Source: Dactylorhiza incarnata
Taxonomy: Eukaryota > Streptophyta > Magnoliopsida > Asparagales > Orchidaceae
Direction: 5' to 3'
NCBI GenBank assembly: GCA_033032865.1
Contig: JAWHQI010000257.1
Location: 310,001-374,000, forward strand
Length of the DNA: 64,000 nt
Shown here: piece after piece, positions 19,354 to 32,073 of the stretch
Layout of the letters: every line of letters starts with the position of its first letter
How positions within the stretch are numbered: position 1 is the stretch's first letter
The notes under the pieces: generated by a model
What the model was told of the DNA's origin: nothing
Database searches by the model: none
Seen by the model: only the letters and a program-made list of their open reading frames with translations
Program-made: the position numbers and the translations under genes

Positions 19354-20832
19354 CTAGAGGAAGAAATTCGTATAAGCTTACCCAATGGTGAGAGGGTCAA
19401 AGTTGATAACTATGTCCATGGCGACATAAGAATTGGGGAACGAAAGTTCGAGGCCAAGCTTATTATCTTCCCTCTTGATCACTTCGATATAATTTTGGGT
19501 ATGGATTGGTTAGCAAAACATCGAGCCACAATCGATTATGCTAAGAAGGAAATCACTTTCCAACAACCATTCCAACCCATTCTCAAGTTCCGAGGAGAGG
19601 GCGGAATTATCCCAATAATATCCGCTCTGAAAGCATGTAAATTTATGAAGCAAGGATGCACGACTTATCTAGCCAGTGTATCTGAAGTCGAAGAAGTGAA
19701 GCAAAATGTCGAAGATATACCCATAGTCCGAGAATATCCAGACGTCTTTCCCGAAGACTTATCTGAACTTCCTCCATGTAGGGAGATTGATTTCTCAATT
19801 AACCTACTTCCAGGAGCAGAGCTCGTCTCTAAAACTCCTTATCGCCTAGCGATACCTGAACTGCAAGAATTGAAAGAGCAGTTACATGATCTGTTGAAGA
19901 AAGGATTCATCCGTCCAAGTACTTCTCCGTGGGGAGCCCCAATTCTATTTGTGAAGAAAAAGGATGGTAGTATGCGGATGTGCATTGATTACCGTGGATT
20001 GAACAAAGTCACTATCAAGAATCGGTATCCATTACCGAGGATTGACGACTTGTTCGACCAACTTCAAGGTGCGGCGCTTTTCGCAAAGATTGATTTGCGA
20101 TCTGGTTATCATCAATTGCGAGTGAAGGATGAAGATATCCAAAAGATGGCATTCCGCACAAGATACAGTCATTATGAATTTCTTGTGATGCCCTTTGGAG
20201 TTACCAATGCTCCAGCGGTATTCATGGACATGATGAACCGAGTCATAAACCCCTTTCTTGATCGGTTTGTCATTGTTTTCATTGATGATATCTTGGTGTA
20301 TTCAAGGACTGAGAAGGAGCCTGAAAATCATCTGCGCCAAGTACTTCAAACACTAAGAGAACATCAATTACTTGCAAAATTCTCAAAGTGTCAGTTCTGG
20401 TTAAAAGAAGTAACCTTCCTTGGCCACATCATTAGTGTTAAAGGAATCTCCGTAGACCCTGCCAAGATCTCTGCCATTATTGAATGGTCTCTTTCGACTA
20501 ATGTTACTGAAATTCGAAGTTTCATGGGGTTAGCAGGATACTATCGAAAGTTTGTAAAAGATTTTTCAAAAATCGCGACCCCAATAACTCGATTAACTCA
20601 GAAGACAGTAAAGTTTGAATGGAGTGATAAGTGCGAAGAAAGCTTCCAAAAGCTTAAACAATTATTGGTATCTGCACCAATATTATCCCTTCCTAATGGC
20701 TATGAAGGTTTTCGAATCTATAGTGACGCATCCTATCAAGGGTTATGGTGTGTACTGATGCAACAAGGAAAGGTCATATCTTATGCTTCACGACAGTTGA
20801 AAAGATCCGAGAAAAAAATATCCTGTTCATGA
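19354..20832 (+). CDS. Element G: protease C-terminus, reverse transcriptase, start of RNase H
   Basis: In frame with the preceding gag. The first 47 codons carry the rest of the protease and end in [10 protein letters not shown] follows: linker (PYRLAIPEL), [38 protein letters not shown] and the catalytic FIDDILVYS, all intact. RT copies the element RNA to DNA in the virus-like particle. RNase H begins at [11 protein letters not shown]. The frame is lost in a run of seven A (20812-20818) and stops at 20832. The following 260 bases hold the rest of RNase H in another frame. Confidence 0.92.
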   Translation, partial: LEEEIRISLPNGERVKVDNYVHGDIRIGERKFEAKLIIFPLDHFDIILGMDWLAKHRATIDYAKKEITFQQPFQPILKFRGEGGIIPIISALKACKFMKQGCTTYLASVSEVEEVKQNVEDIPIVREYPDVFPEDLSELPPCREIDFSINLLPGAELVSKTPYRLAIPELQELKEQLHDLLKKGFIRPSTSPWGAPILFVKKKDGSMRMCIDYRGLNKVTIKNRYPLPRIDDLFDQLQGAALFAKIDLRSGYHQLRVKDEDIQKMAFRTRYSHYEFLVMPFGVTNAPAVFMDMMNRVINPFLDRFVIVFIDDILVYSRTEKEPENHLRQVLQTLREHQLLAKFSKCQFWLKEVTFLGHIISVKGISVDPAKISAIIEWSLSTNVTEIRSFMGLAGYYRKFVKDFSKIATPITRLTQKTVKFEWSDKCEESFQKLKQLLVSAPILSLPNGYEGFRIYSDASYQGLWCVLMQQGKVISYASRQLKRSEKKISCS

Positions 20833-21073
20833 TTTAGAACTATCCGCGGTAGTATTTGCCCTGAAGATTTGGAGACACTATCTTCTAGGGACAAAATGTC
20901 AAGTGTTGACAGATCATAAGAGCTTGAAATATTTCCTGGACCAGAAGTATCTGAACATGCGGCAAAGAAGGTGGCTAGAACTCATCAAAGACTACGACTT
21001 GGAGATTCTCTATCATCCGGGGAAAGCAAATGTAGTAGCAGATGCATTAAGTCGTAGATATGAGGCAAGTTAA
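20813..21073 (+). pseudogene. Element G: remainder of RNase H, frame-shifted
   Basis: After the A7 run the conserved RNase H sequence continues ([30 protein letters not shown]). RNase H removes the RNA template during reverse transcription. It ends close to a second frame change (about 21071), shortly before the Tat insertion at 21087. The shift equals one added A. Confidence 0.85.
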
Positions 21074-21086
21074 TGGTTTACTCTCT

Positions 21087-21371
21087 TGTTGACGCCAGGA
21101 AAATTCTGACCACAAAATTTGAACCGATGCAGCCGTAGGCTACTCGCCCAGCAGCCCAACGAGATGGCTTGGCTGGCGACTACGGCGGAGCTAGAAGAGC
21201 AACTAACAGGACCCCAGGTGCTGCGGCAGGGAGGTCCCACCACGTACCCAGAAGCTCCGAAGAGACTTCCCCTCCAAGACCAAAAAATGGCCGAGCAGGG
21301 TACAAGGAAGGCACCGACTTGGCTAGTACCGGGAGTAGCGGCCAAGTGTGACAGGTTCCAGGATGTAAGAG
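21087..21371 (-). repeat. 3' LTR of inner Tat, distal part
   Basis: Matches 45059-45343 with about six differences by eye. It is cut at 21371 by the Athila insertion; AAGAG (21367-21371) is that insertion's TSD. The other part is at 33539-33918. Confidence 0.92.
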
Positions 21372-22831
21372 TGATAACTTCGCAAAAAGAAGTTATCTTT
21401 ATCCTTGTTTTTATCCTTTTAGCCGCGTTATATGATATTTTTATATGAAAAGTAGTTAAAAATCCAATTGTCGCATCATTTGAAGTCAAAATGGTTGTTA
21501 CTCTCATTTCTATATCTTTTTATGATAGGATTCAGAGAGAATATAAGTCAAGGATTGAAGGCAAAGTATTGTGAAAAATCTGGGAAAAATGTTGCAACAT
21601 GTTCTCAACAAAGCTGGCAGGTCAAATTGTGCAGAAATGCAGATCCAGAAAAATGTTGCAACATTTTCATAACAAATCTGACGGTTACAGAAATTTAAAC
21701 CCGAATTTATCAAGTTTTCAACAGTTGCAATCTATGTTTTTTGGCATCCATTCAGCAATTAATTATGCCAACAAGTGGGGCCCACGAAAGGAAGAGGAGA
21801 GGGAGTTTAAAAAGGAAACTTTCGGCCATTTGAAGGATCTTTTCATCATTTTCGGCCATTAGAGAGGAGGAGAAAACCTGAGAAGAAATTTTGCCAAGGG
21901 AAGAACCAGTCCATATCTGACATTTGGGCTGAATGAAACATTTCTACGTCGCTGGAGAAGGGAAGATTCACATTTCTTTCGAAATGTTTAGTAAGATCTC
22001 TTCAGTTTTGTGTTATTTTTCCTCAATCATGAACTAAAACTCTCTAGTCTTGCATGATGAGAGTAGTATGTGTATGTTGATGATGAACATCTTTGATTTT
22101 GAATTTGTTTTGTGATTATCTTTATAGATCTTGCGATTTTTATGGTGAAATTGTTGGATCATGTCTTTTTATTATATTGCGCCGCGAGAATCGAGAGATG
22201 AGCGTTGTAATGTTAATTTAAGGACTAGTTTATTGCAGTGCGAGAATCGAGAGATGAGCAGTGTGCATCATTAACCAACATTTCTATATTTTTACCGCAT
22301 TTCGAGAATCGAGAGAGGAGAAACGTACGTGTATCACAAGATCTCTTTAGTTTTGAAAAGTGAAAGAGATTTCCTTTTCATACTAGCGAACTAGATTTTT
22401 GCACTTCATAATATTTTCGTTTCACCTAAGTTAGAGATAACTAGGGTTGCGTAGATATTAAGACTCCTTGTATCGAGAGATAAAGGTATCTTCTTTTAAA
22501 ATCATCGCAAGATAATTCAAAACTCAATCAAATGAAATATTTATTTTATCATCATCATAGTATACATATGAAATCAGAAATGCAAGGCTACTTTCTCTAA
22601 TTGCTAAAAAGTACTTTAAGATCTAGTTTAATTAGTCTAATATTTATCTAAAAGTTTTAATCTATTTTCATAAAATCAATTAACCATTTTGCTTGGATTC
22701 ATAGAAACGGTGTAGCTAGTAATTGTAAGCAGTAAACTAGTCACTTCTCCGTGGGAACGATCTCACTCACTCTGTATTACTTGTACGACACGTATACTTG
22801 CGTTAATATATATACCATTTTGGGCGTATCA
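21372..22831 (+). repeat. 5' LTR of Athila (1460 bp)
   Basis: TGATAACTTCGC...GGGCGTATCA. Three copies of CGAGAATCGAGAGA with spacers lie at about 22184-22320. The first bases form an inverted repeat (GATAACTTC...GAAGTTATC). Confidence 0.95.
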
Positions 22832-22833
22832 AG

Positions 22834-22853
22834 TTTTTGGCGCCGTTGCCGGG
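22834..22853 (+). other. Primer-binding site of Athila (tRNA-Asp)
   Basis: TTGGCGCCGTTGCCGGGG, just after the LTR, is the canonical Athila site and complements the plant tRNA-Asp 3' end. Confidence 0.93.
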
Positions 22854-22977
22854 GAAGTGCAACGGATTTAGTGTTTTTTCTTACAATATTAGTGAACCTT
22901 AGTACTTGGAGGTCAAGTTGTATCTTCACTTGTTAGTTTATTGAATTTGTGTTATCACATTTATTATCTGATAGTGT

Positions 22978-24279
22978 ATGTCCAGGTATCGTCAAGTTGA
23001 ACTAATAACAATAAATTCAGAAATCGAGCGAACCTGTAGACGTAATAGGAAATCGACTAGATTGGAAAATTTGAATCAACTCAACATGAATGAAAATAAC
23101 GATGAAGTTCATCAAGAGGGTCAAGATTTAGGAGGTCAAGTAGAGCATAACGGACATCCTATGGAAAATAGGAGAACTTGTCGTGACTATAATATGCCTT
23201 TTAGGGGCGGGGTACAATTTAGTATTGCTAGACCCGCTGTAGAAGCTAACAACTTTAAAATTGATTCTACGGCTATGCAACTTGTCCAGAATAATAAGTT
23301 TAGTGGCCATAACCATGACGACCCTAACTCTCACCTAAGAACGTTCATAGAAATTTGTGACACGTTCAAGATTAATGGTGCATCGGAGGAAGCCATTAAA
23401 CTACGATTGTTTCCTTTCTCTCTTGAAGGGAAAGCAAAAGATTGGTTGAACTCGTTGCCCAATGGGTCTATCACTACTTGGGCTATTTTGGTTGAAAAAT
23501 TTTTAGCCAAATATTTCCCTCCTTCCAAAACCGCAAAGTTAATGAGAGATATATCTACGTTCATGCAAACAAATGGAGAAACTCTCTATGATGCTTGGGA
23601 ACGCTTTAAGGAATTATTACGTAGATGTCCTCATCATGGATTGGCCATTCACCAACAAGTTTGGACTTTCTACAATGGGCTTCAGACATCAACCATGATT
23701 CAAGTTGATGGAGCCGCAGGGGGCTCTCTCATGAATAAATATCCGGAAGATGCTTATGGTATTTTAGAAGACTTATCTTCTAATAATTACCACTCTATTG
23801 AGCGTCAAACACATCCTTCTAACACTGCCGGATTATATCAAGTGGATCAATTCACGTCATTTGCAGCACAGATGATATCTCAATTTAATTCAATTAACAA
23901 AAGATTAGATGCTTTAACCTTGAATCAAAACCAAATGAATCCTCAAGTTAATAGCATAAACACTCCCATGATCACCTCAAACCCTACTTTAACAATAGAA
24001 CAACTTGTAGGTGGAAATGAAGAAGTGAACTACATAGGAGGCCAATATAAACAAAATACAAACTCTTATCAAAATCACTATAATCCGGAGTGGAGAAACC
24101 ATCCCAATTTCTCTTGGAAAAATAGTGGAAACGGAGCAACCCCATCTCATCTATTTAATTCTAATCATAACTCTCCAAATCAAATTCATCATCCTAATCA
24201 AGTGGGCCCTTCTAGGAAATTAACCGACGACGTTATATTGGAATCAATGCAAAAAATGAAGCACGTTTCACTAGCTTAG
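22978..24279 (+). CDS. Athila Gag (N-terminal and capsid part)
   Basis: The frame opens at the ATG at 22978, near the expected Athila start. Residues about 80-250 are the Retrotrans_gag capsid domain (LRLFPFSLEGKAKDWLNSLP, WAILVEKFLAKYFPPSKT, LYDAWERFKELLRRCPHHG). The rest is a Gln/Asn-rich spacer (PEWRNHPNFSW) typical of Athila. No CCHC knuckle is visible. The frame ends at 24279 because of a shift at a run of six A (24251-24256); matching sequence goes on at once in another frame, so Gag and Pol were one polyprotein. Confidence 0.92.
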   Translation: MSRYRQVELITINSEIERTCRRNRKSTRLENLNQLNMNENNDEVHQEGQDLGGQVEHNGHPMENRRTCRDYNMPFRGGVQFSIARPAVEANNFKIDSTAMQLVQNNKFSGHNHDDPNSHLRTFIEICDTFKINGASEEAIKLRLFPFSLEGKAKDWLNSLPNGSITTWAILVEKFLAKYFPPSKTAKLMRDISTFMQTNGETLYDAWERFKELLRRCPHHGLAIHQQVWTFYNGLQTSTMIQVDGAAGGSLMNKYPEDAYGILEDLSSNNYHSIERQTHPSNTAGLYQVDQFTSFAAQMISQFNSINKRLDALTLNQNQMNPQVNSINTPMITSNPTLTIEQLVGGNEEVNYIGGQYKQNTNSYQNHYNPEWRNHPNFSWKNSGNGATPSHLFNSNHNSPNQIHHPNQVGPSRKLTDDVILESMQKMKHVSLA

Positions 24280-24287
24280 AAGGATCC

Positions 24288-26804
24288 ATGCGGATGATTG
24301 AGTCTCAACTAGGACAAATAGCCTCGGCATTAAGCATGAGATCACAAGGCACACTACCTACGGATACTACTCCCAATCCCAAGGGAGATAATCATCAATG
24401 TAAAGCCGTAACATTACGTAGTGGAAAGGAATTGGTTAATGATAAAAGGAATGATCCAATGGGAAATAATAACATTAACTCAAATAGGGATGATATCCTT
24501 TGTAATAAGTCTAATAAAGAAGTAATTTTAAATGGTAACAAGAATGAAGAAGAAGAAGTTGAAACCTTAGGGGAAAATATAAAAGAAAATATTGTTAATC
24601 TTCCAAAAGAAAAGGAAAAAGAAGATGTGATTATTTACCCACCTCCACCATTTCCTCAAAGATTAAGAAAAAGTAAGCTTGATCAACAATTTCAAAAATT
24701 CTTAGAAATCTTTAAGAAGCTTCAAATCAACATTCCCTTCGCCGAAGCCTTGGAGCAAATGCCAAGCTACGTGAAGTTTATGAAGGACATTTTAAACAAA
24801 AAAAGGAAATTTGGTATAAATGAAACGGTAGCACTTACACATGAGTGTAGTGCAATCTTGCAAAAGAAATTACCTCCTAAATTGAAAGATCCTGGAAGCT
24901 TCACTATTCCTTGCTCCATAGGATATCAATTCGAAGGGAAAGCTTTGTGCGATTTGGGTGCAAGCATAAACTTAATGCCATTATCAATTTATAAAAAACT
25001 GGGTTTAGGAGAAATCTCTAAAACGTCTTTAACTTTACAGTTGGCTGATAAATCTCTTACCTTTCCAAAAGGAATTGTGGAAGATGTGTTAGTCAAGGTG
25101 GAGAAGTTTATTTTTCTGGCAGATTTTATAGTTCTTGACATGGAAGAAGATAAGGAGGTCCCTATCATAGTAGGCCGACCTTTCTTAGCAACCGGGAGAA
25201 CATTGATTGATGTTCATAAAGGAGAACTCACTATGAGGGTGAATGAGGAACAAGTTACATTTAATGTTCTCAAAGCCATGAAATTTCATGATAGAGAGGA
25301 AGACCGGATGGAAGAGGTAAATAGTTTATCAATTCATGAATTTAAGAAGAATTATGAATGTGATAGTGAAGATTTCAACTTAAAATGTTTATTAAATATT
25401 AATGAATTTTCTGACGATGAGGAAGGGAGTAACGAGTGTTTCGAATTGGGTGCATGTCAAGCGGCATACACCCGTACTCCAGAATCCTTGGATATGAAAG
25501 AGGGGCCTAGTAAGGCCGAGTCATCAATAATAACACCACCCATCCTTGAGTTAAAACCCTTACCGGAACATCTTTCTTATGCTTATTTAGGAGAAAATGA
25601 AACGTTACCGGTTATAATTAACTTCAATCTATCGCCGGAACAACAAAGTCAATTAATAAGTCTCTTGAAGCGATATAAATTGGCCATAAGATGGACTATT
25701 GCGGATATTAGTGGAATTAGTCCGTCGTTATGCATGCACAAAATTCTCTTAGAAGAATCATATAAGGGATCCATAGAGCACCAACGACGCCTTAGTCCAC
25801 CTATGAAAGAAGTAGTAAAAAAAGAAATCATTAAATGGTTAGACGCTGGAATAATCTATCCCATTTTCGATAGTCCATGGGTTTCCCCGGTTCAATGTGT
25901 ACCTAAAAAGGGGGGAATAACGGTGATAAAAAATGATAAAAATGAACTAATTTCAACTAGGACTATCACGGGATGGCGAATATGCATGGATTACTGGAAA
26001 CTTAATAAGGCTACTAGGAAGGACCATTTTCCATTGCCTTTCATAGATCAAGTTCTTGATAAATTAGCCGGTAATGATTTCTTTTGCTTCTTAGACGGGT
26101 ATTCCGGATACAATCAAATCACCGTAGATCCGGAAGACCAAGAAAAGACTACCTTCACATGTCCTTATGGAACATTCGCCTTTAGGAGGATGCCATTTGG
26201 TTTGTGCAACGCACCGGCCACGTTCCAACGTTGCATGATCGCTATATTTTCCGATCTTATGGACCATGGCATAGAAATCTTTATGGATGATTTTTCTATA
26301 TTTGGAGCAACCTTTGATGAATGTTTATGTTGCTTAGAAAGAGTGCTTTCTCGATGCGTAGAAACTAACCTTGTTTTGAATTGGGGAAAATGTCACTTTA
26401 TGGTGCGGGAAGGGATAGTCCTTGGGCATCATGTGTCTAAAAAAGGGTTAGAGGTAGATAAAGCAAAAATAGAAGTTATTGAAAAATTACCGCCTCCAAA
26501 GAATATCAAAGCATTACGAAGTTTCCTAGGACATGCGGGATTTTATAGAAGGTTTATTAAGGACTTTGCTAAAATCGCTAAACCGTTAAGCAGTTTATTG
26601 GAAAAAGGCATTAAGTTTGATGTTGATGATATTTGTCTTGATGCTTTTAACCAACTTAAAACCCGACTGATCACAACACCGATTGTAGTGGCTCCCATCT
26701 GGAGTGAGCCTTTTACGCTCATGTGTGATGCTAGTGATTACGCTGTTGGTGTTGTGTTAGGCCAAGTACGAGAAAAAAATCTTCTATACTATCGCATATG
26801 CTAG
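24288..26804 (+). CDS. Athila Gag C-terminus, protease, reverse transcriptase, RNase H start
   Basis: 838 codons. The start ([19 protein letters not shown]) is the Athila gag-protease linker. The protease has [13 protein letters not shown] and [12 protein letters not shown] shows [12 protein letters not shown] (a Trp where Arg is usual), [27 protein letters not shown] and the Athila-typical catalytic FMDDFSIFG. RNase H starts at [14 protein letters not shown]. The frame fails in a run of seven A (26773-26779). It works in the virus-like particle. The true start is upstream in gag, so the nominal ATG at 24288 is not a real start. Confidence 0.93.
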   Translation: MRMIESQLGQIASALSMRSQGTLPTDTTPNPKGDNHQCKAVTLRSGKELVNDKRNDPMGNNNINSNRDDILCNKSNKEVILNGNKNEEEEVETLGENIKENIVNLPKEKEKEDVIIYPPPPFPQRLRKSKLDQQFQKFLEIFKKLQINIPFAEALEQMPSYVKFMKDILNKKRKFGINETVALTHECSAILQKKLPPKLKDPGSFTIPCSIGYQFEGKALCDLGASINLMPLSIYKKLGLGEISKTSLTLQLADKSLTFPKGIVEDVLVKVEKFIFLADFIVLDMEEDKEVPIIVGRPFLATGRTLIDVHKGELTMRVNEEQVTFNVLKAMKFHDREEDRMEEVNSLSIHEFKKNYECDSEDFNLKCLLNINEFSDDEEGSNECFELGACQAAYTRTPESLDMKEGPSKAESSIITPPILELKPLPEHLSYAYLGENETLPVIINFNLSPEQQSQLISLLKRYKLAIRWTIADISGISPSLCMHKILLEESYKGSIEHQRRLSPPMKEVVKKEIIKWLDAGIIYPIFDSPWVSPVQCVPKKGGITVIKNDKNELISTRTITGWRICMDYWKLNKATRKDHFPLPFIDQVLDKLAGNDFFCFLDGYSGYNQITVDPEDQEKTTFTCPYGTFAFRRMPFGLCNAPATFQRCMIAIFSDLMDHGIEIFMDDFSIFGATFDECLCCLERVLSRCVETNLVLNWGKCHFMVREGIVLGHHVSKKGLEVDKAKIEVIEKLPPPKNIKALRSFLGHAGFYRRFIKDFAKIAKPLSSLLEKGIKFDVDDICLDAFNQLKTRLITTPIVVAPIWSEPFTLMCDASDYAVGVVLGQVREKNLLYYRIC

Positions 26805-28128
26805 CAAAACTTTAATTGAGGCGCAAATTAATTATACCACTACCGAGAAGGAACTATTAGCGGTAGTGTTTGCTTTTGAAAAATTTAGATCTTATCTCCT
26901 GTGTACTCATGTTATTGTTTTTACTGACCATGCGGCTATTAGATACCTAATGGAAAAGAAAGATGCTAAGCCTAGGTTGATCCGTTGGGTTTTATTATTG
27001 CAAGAGTTCGATCTAGAAATCAAAGATAGGAAAGGGGTAGATAACCCAGTAGCTGATCATCTATCTAGGATAGAATCTTCTACTCCTTCATTTCATTCTG
27101 AAGTTGATGAAAGATTTCCTGATGAACAGATCTTAGTTATTTCTGATTGTTCTTTACCATGGTATGCAGATTTTGTAAATTACTTAGCAAGTAAAATTAT
27201 CCCTCATGATTTTAATTATCAACAAAAGAAAAGATTTATTCATCAAGTTAGATCATATGTTTGGGATGATCCTTATTTATTTAAAATGGGAGCCGATGGA
27301 ATGTTAAGACGTTGTGTTATGGAAGGAGAAATGAAGGCTATTTTAGAAAAATGTCATGACTCCCCGTATGGAGGGAATTTTATGGGAAATAGAACGGCTA
27401 TGAAAGTATTAGAAGCCGGGTTCTTTTGGCCCACATTATTCCAAGATGCTAAAGAGTTCGTACAACGATGTGATCGTTGTCAAAGAAGTGTCAATATAAA
27501 GAAAAACGAGTCTTTACCAATGAATACAATCCTGGAAGTTGAGTTGTTTGACGTTTGGGGAATAGATTTTATGGGACCTTTTGTTAACTCCAATGGTAAT
27601 GTTTTCATCTTACTAGCCGTGGATTACGTGTCTAAGTGGGTGGAAGCAATTGCTACCACAAAAAATGACGCCAAAATAGTGTTACATTTCTTAAAGAATT
27701 TTATATTTAACCGATTTGGGACACCAAGAGCAATAATAAGCGACGGAGGCAGTCATTTTTGTAATAATCAATTTGCTTCACTTTTAAAGAAATATGGAGT
27801 CAAACATAAGGTTGCATTAGCCTATCACCCTCAAACCAATGGCTTAGCCGAAGTGTCTAATCGAGAAATCAAGCAAATTCTTACAAAGACTGTGAGTCAT
27901 AATTGCAAAGATTGGTCCCAAAAGTTAAATGATGCCTTGTGGGCTTATAGGACTGCCTATAAAACTCCAATAGGTTTAACTCCTTACCGATTAGTTTACG
28001 GAAAGGCTTGTCATTTACCTTTGGAACTGGAACATCGAGCTCACTGGGCCATTAAAAAGATTAACTTTGATTATGAAAAAGCAGGGAAATCAAGGATTTT
28101 GCAATTGAATGAAATGGAAGAAATATGA
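26776..28128 (+). CDS. Athila RNase H C-terminus and integrase
   Basis: After the A7 shift the frame carries RNase H ([35 protein letters not shown]) and then integrase. The zinc finger has CHDSPYGG with Asn (codon 27376-27378) where the second His is normal, followed by CDRCQR. The catalytic core is intact ([28 protein letters not shown]). Integrase inserts the cDNA in the nucleus. The frame is closed by TGA at 28126-28128, but conserved sequence continues in frame to about 28436, with a further TAA at 28198-28200. Confidence 0.9.
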   Translation, partial: KIFYTIAYASKTLIEAQINYTTTEKELLAVVFAFEKFRSYLLCTHVIVFTDHAAIRYLMEKKDAKPRLIRWVLLLQEFDLEIKDRKGVDNPVADHLSRIESSTPSFHSEVDERFPDEQILVISDCSLPWYADFVNYLASKIIPHDFNYQQKKRFIHQVRSYVWDDPYLFKMGADGMLRRCVMEGEMKAILEKCHDSPYGGNFMGNRTAMKVLEAGFFWPTLFQDAKEFVQRCDRCQRSVNIKKNESLPMNTILEVELFDVWGIDFMGPFVNSNGNVFILLAVDYVSKWVEAIATTKNDAKIVLHFLKNFIFNRFGTPRAIISDGGSHFCNNQFASLLKKYGVKHKVALAYHPQTNGLAEVSNREIKQILTKTVSHNCKDWSQKLNDALWAYRTAYKTPIGLTPYRLVYGKACHLPLELEHRAHWAIKKINFDYEKAGKSRILQLNEMEEI

Positions 28129-28436
28129 ATGAACGCCTATGAAAATGCCCGCATTTATAAAGAAAAGACTAAAAAGTGGCATGATCAACGTTTGAAATAA
28201 AAACAATTCGAGCCCGGCCATTTAGTTCTTCTATTCAACTCTAGATTAAGATTATTCCCGGGAAAACTTAAATCTCGTTGGTCAGGACCTTTTCGGGTAA
28301 TAAAAGTACACCCATATGGAGAGATAACGATCATGAATGAGAAAGACAAGTATGAGTTTAAGGTTAACAGAGAGCGTTTGAAAATCTATCAGAACGGTGA
28401 TAATGAACGACTTGTGTCGCTCATCCATTTAAAATG
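28129..28436 (+). pseudogene. Athila integrase C-terminus, cut off by stops
   Basis: Continues the preceding frame after the TGA. It contains NARIYKEKTKKWHDQ and [18 protein letters not shown], the standard end of Athila pol (RNA/DNA-binding C-terminal domain). A second stop lies at 28198-28200. Confidence 0.85.
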
Positions 28437-29089
28437 AAAAATCTGGTGCATATGTCCTGCCGGGACATTAAATCAGGCGCTTTGGGGGAGGCAACCCCAT
28501 TTTTCAATGATGAGTTTTCTATTATTGTTATTTTTCATTGTTTTTCATTATTTTGTTTGCTTGTTTTTCTCTCAAAACCATGCAGGACTGAAATCTTATT
28601 ATCTTAAGCACTTAAAAAGTCAATTTTCCCTTCGTTCGGTTCAGGCACAAGCTAAGATAGGTTCAGAAAAAAATGTTACAACATTTCCTTGAAATGTTGC
28701 AACACTTTTATCTCTGTCTTTTTACACTGCAAAAGTTCAATTATTAAGAAACTAGCCGGTTCAATTGAACCAGTTATTTCTATTCGTCCGGAGTGAACTT
28801 GAACCGCACCTGCAGTAGACCACGCCTGGAGTGAACCGCTATTTACGAAGTAAAAAAAAAATTAGAACTGTCGTCCTCCCCAAATCCCGATCTCTCGAAA
28901 CCCTACCTCGCCGACCCTCCGCTCGACACCCTACCGCGCCCTTTCTCTTCATCCACCGGTGGAAACAAACAACAGGAGGCCGATGTTTCTCCTCCTTAAT
29001 CGTCTGGAAGTGGTAAGTACTAAGCTTGTCCTCTCCCTTTGTGCATTTGTGCGATCTCCTTCCATCTCTTACTCGAACTCTCTTCAGAC
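28437..29089 (+). other. Athila spacer between pol and the env-position ORF
   Basis: Non-coding by eye. It contains a pyrimidine-rich stretch (28500-28560) and GC-rich DNA (28790-28980), perhaps a leader for a spliced subgenomic RNA as proposed for Athila. No clear splice pair can be supported. Confidence 0.5.
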
Positions 29090-30315
29090 ATGGCTCCAAA
29101 GAAAAATAGACAAAAGGAGGTGGCTCATAAGCCCTTCATCAATGAAGACGCTGAAGCTCGCTACGAATTGTTGAAGCAAAGCCCTTCATCAACGAACGTG
29201 GTTTTCAACTGGAAGTTCGCGGTTGGAGTCACGCATATGTGCAGCAAATGGAAAAACTCGGCTGGAGTTCCTTTTGTCACCCCCGCACTGAGACGATACA
29301 ACAATGGGTATACGAATTCTACGCTAACGCCAAGTTCCATCGGAATGGAAAAATTCATATACGAGGGCGGGAAGTCGATTTCTCTCCGGAAGGTATAAAC
29401 TCTTATTTTGATTTAACAAACACGGACCGAGATGTTTACGTATCAGTTCGGACCACAAACCCATTCGAAATCGCCACCACCTTGTGCCTAACTAGAGACA
29501 TAGCCTGGGTCAATGAGTCCTCCCATGTTCTGAATGCAGCCCTTTTTAATCGTGAAGCTAAGGTTTGGCTTCTTTTTGTCAATTCAAGTATCATGCCAAC
29601 AAAACACCCAAACCATGTCTCTTTTGATAGGGCTTGCATAATCTATAGTATTCTAAAAGGGATTCCAATTGACATTGGGTATATCATCTCGAGTCAACTC
29701 CAAAAGAAGGCTAAAACTGATGGGGGCACTCAGTTATGGTTTCCTACGCTCATCACTTCGTTATGTCGTTACGCCGGGGTACCAACCGCCGACACGGACA
29801 CTACCACCATTGTAGGTAAGCCAATCACATGTTCAGTTATTACTTCCTATATTAAGGTACCATTAGAGAAGTCTCCCCCCAAAGCCGGTAAGAAACAACA
29901 CCCTCCCTCATCGTCGAGCAAAACCACCCAAGTTCCGAATCCTCCGCCACTCTCTCCTAACCCTCCGGATTGGCCGATCATATTTAAATACTTACAAACC
30001 AGCGCTAAATATCAGCGTCAACAACATCGTCATGTCATCTCTTATTTAGATGTTGTATATCATAATCAAGTCGAGCTTCTCCGTCACTTGAATGTACCGG
30101 AAGAAAGAATAGCTGTGCGGGAAGTGAATCCCGCCTGGTTTGACCCTCCACCGTCTAGCTCTAATGCAAGGGAGGCGGCCTCTTCTCCTGCACCACATTC
30201 TCAAGCGGAAGCAGCTATGGACGATGCAGCCATGGACGACGATTTAGACGCATTTTTAGCCGAGGACGACTCCGACGAAAGCGAAGATGTTGACGACGAC
30301 GAGGCGGATGATTGA
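29090..30315 (+). CDS. Athila ORF in env position (plant-transposon-protein type)
   Basis: The ATG at 29090 (MAPKKNRQKEV) gives about 30 codons that match the family start. A one-base shift near 29180 then moves the frame to the main ORF (nominally 29239-30315, 358 codons). The body (IHIRGREVDFSPEGINSYF, LTRDIAWVNESSHVLNAAL, SRYAGV-type) resembles the putative plant transposon protein found after pol in Athila and in many plant repeat proteins. The C-terminus is a Pro-rich spacer and a strongly acidic tail (DDLDAFLAEDDSDESEDVDD). I see no signal peptide or transmembrane helix, so a true envelope role is not supported. Function unknown. Confidence 0.8.
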
Positions 30316-32060
30316 CCATTTTAGCATTTTAATGCTGTTCAATTTTTCAAATGTTAGAAGATGACTTAAACAAATTCTAAATTGTGGACTTTTACTGCTA
30401 ACTGCTTGTGGAATTATTCTTACTGCGCTTTAATTGCGACATCTATGGTGACTTGATTAAAATGTAGATGCTACTTTAAATTCTGCTACCTAAGCCTATT
30501 TGATTGATTTTCTTTATTAACTCTATTAGTAGTCTTCATTAGACTTCTAATAAACTGAATGTATATCTATATATAAACATGGCAGTTTAGTCTTCGTTTT
30601 GTTGTCTCCACCAGGTTCTTGCACGTCACTTCTGAAACACTTGTTCCTGCTGCTGTATGAAGAATTAAATGAAACTGTGAATTTCTGCAAAATGACCACT
30701 ACGTATAGGGGAGTATTCTTCTTTTCATTAAAAAAAAATAATTTAAACATTTTCATTTTCGAATACTCTGAGTTCATGAATCATTTTTATTTTATAAATT
30801 TGCTCGGGTCTAGCAAAGAACTTGGTGTGGGGGTGATAGCAATGCGAAGTGCAATACTAAGTTCCTTCATCATTTGAGTGGCGAGCATCTTATTAAAATT
30901 TTAATATCAATTCCTTACTATTTATTGTAAGCATCTAAAATCTATTTATTTGGTACGAAATTTCTGACTTTACCTTGATGTTAGTATGATGTAGTAGCAC
31001 TCCATGTCGACTTTCCTCTTGCACTGTATTCCTGAATTTTGTTCTTTGTTTCCTACAATATATTTCATTAACTGCTAAAAACATAGAGGGGGAGAGATGT
31101 ACGTTAACTGAGTTTTTTTTGTTTGCCAACACTTTGAGATTATATAGTTATTCGATATGCTTATCCTTAGTCTATTGTCTTGAATTTTGTCTTTGCCGAC
31201 TCAAAAGTGACCACAACAAAAATTTGTTTTTCCTCACTTTCTAGTCAATTCTTAACAACTTTTCTTACCTTGGGTGTCTAACTTATCTTTAAAAGAAAAA
31301 ATATTGTGTAAAAATGTCGTAGTGATATGTGGCCTGAGTATGTATATACCCACTTGGAACGATCCCTACTATTGACCAAAAAAAAATTTAGATTTATTTG
31401 CAAGAATGCCATAGTGATATGCGGCCTAGGTATGCATATGCATATTCTGGAATGATCCCAATTATGTGCATACAAATAAAAAAAGGGGAAAAGAACAAAG
31501 TGTTAAGATCGTAGTGATATGTGGCCCAAGTGTGTATATACCCACTCGGAATGATCCCTACTATGGACATTCAATTCTCATATGAACTTGGAAGGTAAAC
31601 CCCACGGTAGGAAGAAGACTTAAGAGCATTGACTAGAGAGTCTTATTGTTACCTTGAATTTCGAAACTATCTACCATGTCAAAATTCATTTCTTTGCTTA
31701 TCCTCATGATATTCCTTGCACTACTTAATCCTGTGTGGAAGTAAGCTCATGGCTTAGTATATTCGTCATCATCCCCTAGCTATGTGGTGAGTTAATAAGT
31801 TGTATTGTTTGGGAATAAATAGTTCTAAGGAATACGCACACACGTCATCATGAAAGTGACATGGAGCTTTAACTATTATCAAACTAATCAATGGTCATGT
31901 TTGAATTTTTTTTTTGTTGATTGACATTTTATATTGATTATATTATGAGCATGATGGTTATAATCTATGAGTAAGGTCATTTCAAAAACTTACATCGATA
32001 AATGCTCGCCCACTCAATGGAGTGCATCGATCTATCTTTGATAGGGACTAGCAAAGAACT
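30316..32060 (+). other. Athila 3' non-coding region
   Basis: A+T-rich, no long ORF. It contains three diverged copies of a block with GTAGTGATATGTGGCC...TATACCCACT.GGAA.GATCCC.A.TAT (about 31315-31375, 31408-31465, 31507-31565). Long 3' non-coding DNA is usual in Athila. Confidence 0.75.
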
Positions 32061-32073
32061 AAGCATGGGGGTG
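32061..32073 (+). other. Polypurine-like tract of Athila
   Basis: AAGCATGGGGGTG directly precedes the 3' LTR and is the expected primer for plus-strand synthesis. Confidence 0.75.

Noticed and set aside
29090..30315. A true envelope protein for the Athila element
   Set aside because: No signal peptide, transmembrane helix or cleavage site is seen, and the acidic C-terminus does not fit a membrane protein.
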